A stretch of DNA of 64,000 nucleotides. Origin: Spirosoma linguale DSM 74. Its GTDB lineage: Bacteria; Bacteroidota; Bacteroidia; Cytophagales; Spirosomataceae. How positions within the stretch are numbered: position 1 is the stretch's first letter; each line of letters begins with the position of its first letter. Location of the stretch: the NCBI GenBank assembly GCA_000024525.1, contig CP001769.1, forward strand, positions 6,977,001-7,041,000, read 5' to 3'. The position numbers were made by a program, and so were the translations under genes. The notes under the pieces are model-generated. The model searched no databases, was not told where the DNA came from, and saw only the letters and a list, made by a program, of their open reading frames with translations. Below, piece after piece: positions 53,722-61,074 of this stretch.

Positions 53722-55656
53722 GTGAAAAAGAGAGCCCTTTTTTGGTGGCTATTGGTACCGTTTGTCGGTCAATTTATGGCGTATAACGGATATGGGCAAA
53801 CGGATTCGTCGGTTGTGTCCTTATCGGCAGTGACCGTTCGGGCCATCGCGCCCGAACGGTTTCTGGCCGGGCAGAAGCTCCAGCGCATCGACTCGGCCAC
53901 CCTGCTTCAGTTTCGCTTTGGTTCGCTGACCGATCTGCTGGCGTTGAACACGCCGATGGCCTTTAAGAATTACGGACCGGGTCAGTTGGCTACGGTGGCT
54001 TTTCGGGGTACATCGGCCAGTCATACTGCCGTTCTCTGGAACGGCATCAACATCAACCAGCCGAATCTGGGCCTGACGGATTTTTCGACTCTGCCCGTAG
54101 CGGGTTTCGACCGGCTGACGGTGCAATACGGCTCGTCGGCAAGCGTAGTTGGCTCTGATGCCGTGGGCGGTAGTATTCTGCTGGGTAGTAATGCCGTTTG
54201 GAAGCCGGGTGTTCAAGTGACACTGGGTCAGCAACTCGCCAGTTTCCAGAATAACCAGACGCAACTGGGCGTTCGCTACAGTATGGCTCTGGGGGCTGAC
54301 TGGAAACTATCGGGCAAGACATTTGCCTATCGAAACCAATTCAACAATGCCTATCCATCGGCCGAACGCCGGAATTATTTTCTGGAGCAGTCTACCACCG
54401 CACAGCGGGGTCTGGTTCAAGATCTATATTTCATGCACAAAAGCGGACGGCAACTGTCAGTGAATGTGTGGCTGACCGACAACGACCTGATCCTGTCGCC
54501 GAAGGATACCATCGCCCGGGAGCGTACTCGGACGCAATCGGCGCGTTTTCTCACAACGTACGAAACGAACCATTTAACGCTCCGGTTGGGCTGGATTCAT
54601 GACGTACTTGATTACGCCAAGGGTAATTTTGATCTGCCAAGCCATACCGAAACCGATCGGTTTATCAGCCGTGTCGAGCGGGAGTTTGTATTAACGCCCG
54701 TTACGGCTCATGTTGCCTTAAATCTGCGCATTGGTGGCGAGTGGTCGCACTACCGCACCCGGACGGATGGGTATGTCCGGCCGCTGATTGAGGAAGATCG
54801 GGGGGATGTCTATGCGTTACTGCGACTGCAAACGGCTCGCTGGCTGGTATCGGCCAATCTGCGCCAGGCATTCGTTACTCATTTCAATCCGCCCCTCACA
54901 CCGTCGTTGGGGGCTGAATACCGGTTGGTACAACATACTAAGTTCGGCCTGACAGCTAAAACCGCCATTAGTCGCAGCTATCGGGTGCCAACCCTCAACG
55001 AACGATACTGGGCCGATTTGGGCAATCCGAATCTGTTGCCCGAAAACGGGTTCAATATAGAGGCCGGACTAGCGTCGACGCTGGCTATTCATGAACATCT
55101 TACGTTAACCTCCGAAGCGACTGTCTATCGCAATCGGGTGGATAACTGGACGTACTGGAATCCAACCACTAATTATCACGTCGAGAATCTGCAACTGGTT
55201 GTTGCCCGTGGGGGCGAGTTGACCATTAATCTGGCGTATGCGCGTGACAGTTGGCGGGCGGGCCTCCGGGCGGGATATGCCCTGACGCGTTCCTCGCAGG
55301 AGCGGGCGTATGATGCCTACTCGCAGGATGTGATCGGCAAGCAGCTGGTTTATGTGCCGCTGCATACCGAAACCCTCAACGCGTATGTGCAGCGGGGCCA
55401 AACCCGGCTGACGGTGCAAACTCAGGTCAATTCCCGGCGGTACATCACGTTCGACAATAGCCAGTTTTTCAAGGGGGCAACGCTAACGAATGTGTTGCTG
55501 GAAACAACCGCTAAAATCGGTCCGGTGCCGGTTCGGGTGCAGGGCCAGGTCAATAATGTATTCGATGCGCTGATGTTCAGCGTAAAACGGAACGCCTTGC
55601 CGGGACGCAACTGGGCACTTAATCTGCTTATCAATTTACCAAATAATACCCAATGA
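53722..55656 (+). CDS. btuB: TonB-dependent vitamin B12 receptor, BtuB-like
   Basis: A 644-residue outer-membrane receptor, started by GTG at 53722 with a signal peptide ending NGYGQ. The plug (about 30-150) includes VAFRGTSASHTAVLWNGINI, and the barrel ends in LNLLINLP. The riboswitch directly upstream, rather than the barrel sequence, identifies B12 or a related corrinoid as cargo. The next gene overlaps its stop by 4 nt (ATGA), indicating translational coupling. Confidence 0.92.
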   Translation: MKKRALFWWLLVPFVGQFMAYNGYGQTDSSVVSLSAVTVRAIAPERFLAGQKLQRIDSATLLQFRFGSLTDLLALNTPMAFKNYGPGQLATVAFRGTSASHTAVLWNGININQPNLGLTDFSTLPVAGFDRLTVQYGSSASVVGSDAVGGSILLGSNAVWKPGVQVTLGQQLASFQNNQTQLGVRYSMALGADWKLSGKTFAYRNQFNNAYPSAERRNYFLEQSTTAQRGLVQDLYFMHKSGRQLSVNVWLTDNDLILSPKDTIARERTRTQSARFLTTYETNHLTLRLGWIHDVLDYAKGNFDLPSHTETDRFISRVEREFVLTPVTAHVALNLRIGGEWSHYRTRTDGYVRPLIEEDRGDVYALLRLQTARWLVSANLRQAFVTHFNPPLTPSLGAEYRLVQHTKFGLTAKTAISRSYRVPTLNERYWADLGNPNLLPENGFNIEAGLASTLAIHEHLTLTSEATVYRNRVDNWTYWNPTTNYHVENLQLVVARGGELTINLAYARDSWRAGLRAGYALTRSSQERAYDAYSQDVIGKQLVYVPLHTETLNAYVQRGQTRLTVQTQVNSRRYITFDNSQFFKGATLTNVLLETTAKIGPVPVRVQGQVNNVFDALMFSVKRNALPGRNWALNLLINLPNNTQ

Positions 55657-56708
55657 ACTACCAACCAACGAAAGGAATCCTGCTTGGCTTGCTGGCCTTA
55701 AGCCTCTGGAACTGTAAAACCTCCGATCCAGAGCCAACGCCGTATGAGTCGGGTGTGCTTATATTGAATGCCGGTAATTTCTTCCAGAATAACGGTACGA
55801 TTTCGTTTCTTCCACGGACGGGAAACACAGTCGCCACTAACATTTTTCAAGCCGCAAATCCATCTCTAGCCCTTACTGGTGGTGTGCAGGGCTATACCGA
55901 AGTGAATGGCAAAGGTCTGATTCTGGTCGATAACAGCACCGCTGGTCAGGATAAGGTTGAAATTGTCGAGTATAACACATTTAAGTCACGCGCTACCCTG
56001 AAAACGCCGGATATTGAAAACCCACGTCAGGTTATCCCCGCAGGCCCCAACAAGGCATATGTTAGTTGCTGGGACGTTTCCGGCGATTTCAATGCCGGTA
56101 CGTTCTATAAAGACCCCGGTTATATAGCCGTCGTTGACTTAAACACCAATACAGTCGTTAAAAAAATACCGGCGGTCAAAGGTGTTGAAAATATGGTCGT
56201 TGCCGGAACGGAAGTGTTTGTGGGCAGCGGCAGTTATACTGGCAGCAAGACATTATTGATCATTGACCTGAACACCGATACGGAGAAACAACGGATTGAC
56301 TTTGGCGCAACGCCCGAGCCCATTGCAGTCGATGCAACCGGGAAGCTGTGGATACAGGCGGGTAATGATCTGGTACAGATCGACCCGGCAACCCGGCTTG
56401 TTGCCAAACGGTGGACCTTTCCGACCAGACCCGGTTCCGTTACGATCAGCGCCGACAAACGGACGTTTTACTACACACAGAGTGGAAAAACCTATCGGAT
56501 AGGCGTCGACGCAAATGCCGCATTAGGTAGCCAGGTAATAGGCCGTTCGTTCACTGCGCTGGGTATCGACCCGCAAACCAAACGAATTTACGGAAGTGTA
56601 ACTCCATCGCAGGCACAGACGGGGTACGTACTTCGCTTTGAAGAGAGTGGTGCCCTGATTGACTCCGTCAGAGCGGAAATTGCCCCTTCCGGGTTTTATT
56701 TCCGATGA
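55653..56708 (+). CDS. Surface beta-propeller lipoprotein, BtuG-like
   Basis: A 351-residue lipoprotein (lipobox LWNC, Cys21). The mature part repeats YVTN/YncE-like blades: VDLNTNTVVKKIP, IIDLNTDTEKQRIDFG, QIDPATRLVAKRW. In Bacteroides the surface lipoprotein BtuG is a beta-propeller next to BtuB that binds cobalamin very tightly and passes it to the receptor. The place in a B12-riboswitch operon, the overlap with btuB and the fold all fit, so a BtuG role is inferred. It overlaps the next gene by 4 nt. Confidence 0.85.
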   Translation: MNYQPTKGILLGLLALSLWNCKTSDPEPTPYESGVLILNAGNFFQNNGTISFLPRTGNTVATNIFQAANPSLALTGGVQGYTEVNGKGLILVDNSTAGQDKVEIVEYNTFKSRATLKTPDIENPRQVIPAGPNKAYVSCWDVSGDFNAGTFYKDPGYIAVVDLNTNTVVKKIPAVKGVENMVVAGTEVFVGSGSYTGSKTLLIIDLNTDTEKQRIDFGATPEPIAVDATGKLWIQAGNDLVQIDPATRLVAKRWTFPTRPGSVTISADKRTFYYTQSGKTYRIGVDANAALGSQVIGRSFTALGIDPQTKRIYGSVTPSQAQTGYVLRFEESGALIDSVRAEIAPSGFYFR

Positions 56709-57439
56709 GTCGGCAGCGAGCCATTATGAACTGGAGCGGGGGCAAAGATTCAGCCCTCGCTCTGTATCATAGCCTCCGTTCGGAACGGTGGGTGATACAA
56801 ACGTTGCTGACCAGCGTGAACGAGCAGTTTGGCCGGGTGAGTATGCATGGCGTCCGCACGGAGTTGCTGGCCGCCCAGGCCGACCGGCTGGGTATTCCGT
56901 TGACGCTACTGAGCCTGTCCGGCGATGTGTCGATGGAAGAATACGACGCCCGGATGCAGACGAAACTTCAGTCATTGACGCAGCAGGGTAGTACCCATTC
57001 CATTTTCGGGGATATTTTTCTGGAAGACCTTCGTCAGTATCGGGAAACCCAGTTGCAGCGGGTGAATCTCACCGGCGAGTTTCCCCTTTGGCAGCGCAAC
57101 ACGACCGAGCTGGTCCATGAGTTTGTGGATTTAGGTTTCCGGGCGGTGCTCGTCTGCGTTAATGACAAACAACTCGGTGCCGAGTTTGTCGGGCGTGAGC
57201 TGGATTTGGACTTACTCAAAGACCTCCCCAAAACCGTTGACCCTTGTGGTGAAAATGGCGAATACCATTCATTTGTCTACGACGGTCCCATCTTTGCCAG
57301 TCCTATACCGTTCGTAAAAGGCGAAATCATTCACCGTTCGTATGCGCCCTCGGGCGGCACCGACTGCCACTCCGACCAGCCCGACAGCCGTTGGGATACG
57401 GGATTCTGGTATCAGGATTTAGTAGTACCGAGCCTGTAG
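56705..57439 (+). CDS. Dph6-like ATP-dependent PP-loop protein
   Basis: A 244-residue adenine-nucleotide alpha-hydrolase. The PP-loop SGGKDS is at residues 11-16, and the C-terminal CGENGEYHSFVYDGP is the MJ0570/diphthine-ammonia-ligase-type signature. In eukaryotes and archaea Dph6 completes diphthamide on EF-2, which bacteria lack, so this copy must do something else. It is the third gene of a B12-riboswitch operon, with 4-nt overlap, so a role in corrinoid handling, perhaps an ATP-dependent amidation, is suggested by context only. Its last five codons and TAG stop lie in or next to an intergenic repeat. Confidence 0.88.
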   Translation: MSRQRAIMNWSGGKDSALALYHSLRSERWVIQTLLTSVNEQFGRVSMHGVRTELLAAQADRLGIPLTLLSLSGDVSMEEYDARMQTKLQSLTQQGSTHSIFGDIFLEDLRQYRETQLQRVNLTGEFPLWQRNTTELVHEFVDLGFRAVLVCVNDKQLGAEFVGRELDLDLLKDLPKTVDPCGENGEYHSFVYDGPIFASPIPFVKGEIIHRSYAPSGGTDCHSDQPDSRWDTGFWYQDLVVPSL

Positions 57440-57525
57440 TGCCGACCGTCCCGGTCGGGTGTTTTGGGCGGTTTGCTGTACTCACCCGACCGGGACGGTT
57501 CGATGCTTCTACGGTCGGCACTACA
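57435..57525. repeat. Inverted repeat, family T copy 3
   Basis: Left arm 57435-57461 (TGTAGTGCCGACCGTCCCGG...). The right arm 57483-57525 pairs with it but carries an extra 14 nt (57499-57512) in the middle. GTAGTACCGAGC just before the left arm matches copy 2. Lies between convergent genes and contains the stop codon of the upstream gene. Confidence 0.85.
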
Positions 57526-57537
57526 AGCCCGGAACCA

Positions 57538-59064
57538 CTACTTCCGAGTCGTATTTTCCAGCACCACCAGCGGCAGGTAACCATTCCAGGTGGGAGTGAA
57601 CTTCACTTCGTTCAGGAAGCCCATTGAGAAATTGCCCAGTACAATATCAGTATCGCCGTCGTGGTCCCAGTCGTTGGCGTCCATGCAAATCCAACGGCCG
57701 TATGAACTGATCGGGACGGCATGCGGTGTAAAGGCAAGGGGTTTGTTTTGCTCGAAGTAAATAAATGTTTCGGCGGGGTTGTTTTTTAAATCGCCGAAGA
57801 AAGCGATGCTGGCAATATCGAGATCGCCGTCCAGGTCGAAGTCTTTCGCGATGGCTTTGGTGCAGCCATTGACAGGGTAGAACCAGGTTTGCTTATAGCG
57901 GAAGTTACCCTGATTGGTGAAGATGTAAACGCCGTGAAAACGCTTCAGAATGCGGGAGTAGTCGCTGTTGTCGCCACAGGTGTACAGAATATCCAGTTTA
58001 CCGTCTTTATTGAAATCAACCAGTTGGAAGCTTGTGGAGCCGTAAACGGGCGGAAACCGTAGTAAGTTTTGCTCTGAAAAGCTGCCTTTCTGGTCATTAG
58101 TGAATAGCCAGATACCTTCGTCGGCATGAGCGAACAGGGCCATGAAGTCGAGCCAGCCATCGTTGTTGAAATCGCCGGGTATGACCTGCGTAGCACCCGC
58201 AATTTCTTTGATAATTACTTTCTCGAATTGATGGTCCGGGCGTTGCCTGAGCCAGTATAAGCCGCCCGCTTCGTGACCAAAGCCACATACGATGTAGTCG
58301 GTCAGACCGTCTTTGTTGAAATCGCCCGGTGTTGTGTCAATCGGGCGGGGGAGTTGACTGGCCAGCACAACCGGTGCACTCTCCGGCGTTCTGGCCAATG
58401 TTAACTCCAGAATTTCACCTTTGGGCTGGTCAACGGCCAGCATCGTTCCTATACAGGTGAGTAATGCACGTTGCGCCCCATTCCCATTCGGCAGAACCCG
58501 GGCCTGTACAGCGGGCGATGGTAACGTCCGGACCAGCGTTGGTTTCAAGTCGGTGCTCCATCGATACAGTCCCGCGCTGGTTTCATTACTCGTATAAATC
58601 TGACGGCTGGCCGAATCGAACGTAACCATCGTTGTGGTCGAAACTTCGCTCTTGATTTCTGCCGGTTTATGTAATTTGAAAATGGACCAGTCGTTGACCA
58701 GCGGCACTGATGGTGATGCCTTGATTGGTTTCTCGGGTGCCAGCGATTCATAGTAATTCTGCAGTTTAATCCAGTCGGTCTGCTTGATCGAAGCCGTTGG
58801 TGGGAAGTAGTAGTTGGTCTTTTGCCATACTTCCAGCCCCAGCTTAAGCGCCATTGCGGGCAATACCCGTTTGTGCCAGGTTTCTTTATCCAGCGCATCG
58901 GGTGCCACGGGTAAATGGCAATTGCTGCAGTATTGCTGCGCCAGGCGTTCGCCTTCGGTAATGATTGGGTCTTTGGCGGTTGAGGTGTCGTTGTCGGATT
59001 GGCAGCCGAGGCTAATCCAGACAAGGAGACAACTGAAAAAGAGTAGTAATAAGAAGGCTCGCAT
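57538..59064 (-). CDS. Lipoprotein with cytochrome c motif and FG-GAP/VCBS repeats
   Basis: A 508-residue lipoprotein (start ATG 59064, lipobox Cys21). A haem-binding CSNCH lies at residues 46-50. After it comes a propeller of FG-GAP/VCBS repeats with Ca-binding-type loops: DFNKDGLTD, DFNNDGWLD, DFNKDGKLD, DLDGDLDIA, DWDHDGDTDI. A longer frame starting at 59103 would begin inside a repeat element and lose the signal peptide at the start. The gene follows susD on the same strand but a terminator stands between. Such proteins are found in redox or polysaccharide-related clusters; the actual role is unknown. Confidence 0.85.
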   Translation of the reverse strand: MRAFLLLLFFSCLLVWISLGCQSDNDTSTAKDPIITEGERLAQQYCSNCHLPVAPDALDKETWHKRVLPAMALKLGLEVWQKTNYYFPPTASIKQTDWIKLQNYYESLAPEKPIKASPSVPLVNDWSIFKLHKPAEIKSEVSTTTMVTFDSASRQIYTSNETSAGLYRWSTDLKPTLVRTLPSPAVQARVLPNGNGAQRALLTCIGTMLAVDQPKGEILELTLARTPESAPVVLASQLPRPIDTTPGDFNKDGLTDYIVCGFGHEAGGLYWLRQRPDHQFEKVIIKEIAGATQVIPGDFNNDGWLDFMALFAHADEGIWLFTNDQKGSFSEQNLLRFPPVYGSTSFQLVDFNKDGKLDILYTCGDNSDYSRILKRFHGVYIFTNQGNFRYKQTWFYPVNGCTKAIAKDFDLDGDLDIASIAFFGDLKNNPAETFIYFEQNKPLAFTPHAVPISSYGRWICMDANDWDHDGDTDIVLGNFSMGFLNEVKFTPTWNGYLPLVVLENTTRK

Positions 59065-59077
59065 TTGATTAGGAAAG

Positions 59078-59191
59078 CTGGCGTTGGAGGTTGGCGCGAG
59101 CATTAGCTCGTGCCGTTTTATGAAGTCAGTATTCTCTGACGCAAGCGAATGCTTGCCAGATAAAAAGGCACGAGCTAATGCTCGCGCCAGC
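59078..59191. repeat. Structured intergenic repeat, family G copy 2
   Basis: Outer arms 59092-59114 and 59167-59189 pair perfectly over 23 bp and each holds CGAGC-ATTA-GCTCG. The loop carries hairpins GTCAG...CTGAC (59125-59140) and GCAAGC-GAAT-GCTTGC (59141-59156). The 34-nt core differs from copy 1 at only two positions, while the arm palindrome is different in sequence. Confidence 0.85.
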
Positions 59192-59193
59192 TC

Positions 59194-59231
59194 AACAAAA
59201 AGAGGCAGTACAATGACTGCCTCTTTTTGTT
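59194..59231. terminator. Bidirectional terminator after susD
   Basis: Perfect 16-bp stem (59194-59209 with 59216-59231), 6-nt loop, T-run on each strand. It lies 15 nt past the susD stop. Confidence 0.9.
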
Positions 59232-59246
59232 ACTGAGTAATAATTA

Positions 59247-61052
59247 TTAATTATACCCCGGATTTTGCGTCAGGGTTGACTTACCGCTGGATGTGCTTAA
59301 GTCAATTTGCCGCTGTGGTATGGGGAAATAATCGTTTTTACCCGCTACAAAGCGGCCACCCCGAATATCGGTTGTAACGGTGCTTTCATAGCTGAAGTAC
59401 TTGTTCAACTCGCTTTCGGCAATACCCCAGCGAACCAGATCGAAGAAACGGTGACCTTCGGTAGCTAACTCCAGCTTACGCTCGAAATAGATAGCGTTCA
59501 AGGCACCCGTTTTTCCCAGACCGGCAAACGTACCCGCCGGATAAACCGCAATTTTATAGTTGGCGGCCGGTGTTGTCGAATAACCTGCCAGCGGAGCCGC
59601 ATCATTTGCGTAGCGGTATACATAGTTGACCGGATTAGCCGCCCGTGCCCGTACCTGGTTGACGTACGTTTGCGCCTGTTCGAGATTACCTAGTTGCGCT
59701 TCCACTTCGGCCGCCATCAATAACACATCGGCATAGCGAATGATATTCCAGTTGATGGCCGTACCGGGTGCCCAGGAGTGGTTATCAGCGTACTGGTCCT
59801 GGGTGGCCTGCATATAGATGTTCTTCTTCGGCGAGTACGGACCGGCGTAGGTCTGGCCCGGACTCCGAATCCAGTCGGCACCGGGGTGGTTGCCCCAATC
59901 CAGATACGGAATTCCCCGCCGACCAATGGTCCAGTCGATGCGTGGGTCCAGCGGACCGGCATCTGGTGTAAACGGCTGAGTCGAGGCAATTCCCTGGTCG
60001 TTCTTAACCGGCGAACTGTTGTAAGCGGTTATTAAAGGTAAACCCGTAGCATCAGTCCGGTACGAGTTGGCCAGGTCCTGCGATGGCTGGAAGAAGCCGC
60101 AGCAGCGGAAGGGACTGTTGCCGTACGGGAAGTTCAGCATATCGCCCTGATTGGCGTTGGCAATGGTACCCGTACCGTCGTTGGCTACCATCTGAATCTG
60201 GAATACAGATTCAGCGTTGTTCTCCGTAGCCGCATCGAAATTATCGTGGTATTTGGTCGTCAGCGCGTATTTCAGACCATTGCTCGTAACGCCCTGCGCA
60301 ATAACCTGATCGAAGAGGGGTTTGGCCTGGGTGTACTTGTGCTCGTACAGATAAGTCTTGGCCAGATAGGTCATGGCGGCCCACTTGTTTACCCGGCCTA
60401 CATCCGACTGGGTATTCGGCAGGTTTTCCATGGCATACTGAAAATCAGCTTCGATTTTCGGCCAGATATCCACATTGTTGGGCTGCGAACTGGCGGCCGT
60501 TGTTTCAACGGTTTCGTCAATCCAGGGCACATTGTTGAACATCCGCTTCAACTCGAAGTAATAATGCCCCCGCAGAAACCGGGCCTGAGCGGCCAGCAGC
60601 GCCTTGTCGGCATCGGCAATGGTGGTGGCCTGTGCCAGCAGGCGCAGGGTCGAGTTGGTCCGGTTTACACCTTCATAAACTGTCCGCCACTTGCTGTTGA
60701 AATAGCCGTTGCTGGGGTCGGCCGTGAACTTGGCAATCGCATCGACGGCGGGCTGGTCGCTGCCATCGCTGCCTTTGTGGGCTTCGCCACCCGCAATACT
60801 ACCGTACACCCAGTTGCTGGGCGAGGCTTCCCAGGCGTTACCACCCGCGAGGTTCAGGGCTGAGCCGTTGTTGTACTGGCCATCCAGCGCGGCATAGGCA
60901 CCCGTCAGGAGGGCATCTACGCCCGCCCGCGTCGCTAATACCTCATCACTCAGGGCACCCTGAGCCGGTATCTCCAAACTTTTCTGACAGGCATCAAAGA
61001 GCAATCCAGCTGCTACAAGCCCCCCGATTGCCATATATCTTGTTACTTTCAT
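59247..61052 (-). CDS. SusD/RagB family nutrient-binding lipoprotein
   Basis: A 601-residue surface lipoprotein (lipobox DAC, Cys22) with the SusD helical TPR fold. Typical segments are QGALSDEVLATRAGVDALLTGAYAAL near the start, RFLRGHYYFELKRMFNNVPW, and the C-terminal ERKLELATEGHRFFDLVRWG. It caps the SusC channel and binds a glycan or other nutrient. The susC gene ends 22 nt upstream on the same strand. No glycoside hydrolase is seen in the window, so the substrate is open. Confidence 0.95.
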   Translation of the reverse strand: MKVTRYMAIGGLVAAGLLFDACQKSLEIPAQGALSDEVLATRAGVDALLTGAYAALDGQYNNGSALNLAGGNAWEASPSNWVYGSIAGGEAHKGSDGSDQPAVDAIAKFTADPSNGYFNSKWRTVYEGVNRTNSTLRLLAQATTIADADKALLAAQARFLRGHYYFELKRMFNNVPWIDETVETTAASSQPNNVDIWPKIEADFQYAMENLPNTQSDVGRVNKWAAMTYLAKTYLYEHKYTQAKPLFDQVIAQGVTSNGLKYALTTKYHDNFDAATENNAESVFQIQMVANDGTGTIANANQGDMLNFPYGNSPFRCCGFFQPSQDLANSYRTDATGLPLITAYNSSPVKNDQGIASTQPFTPDAGPLDPRIDWTIGRRGIPYLDWGNHPGADWIRSPGQTYAGPYSPKKNIYMQATQDQYADNHSWAPGTAINWNIIRYADVLLMAAEVEAQLGNLEQAQTYVNQVRARAANPVNYVYRYANDAAPLAGYSTTPAANYKIAVYPAGTFAGLGKTGALNAIYFERKLELATEGHRFFDLVRWGIAESELNKYFSYESTVTTDIRGGRFVAGKNDYFPIPQRQIDLSTSSGKSTLTQNPGYN

Positions 61053-61074
61053 TGGTTGTCGAATTAAATAAGAA

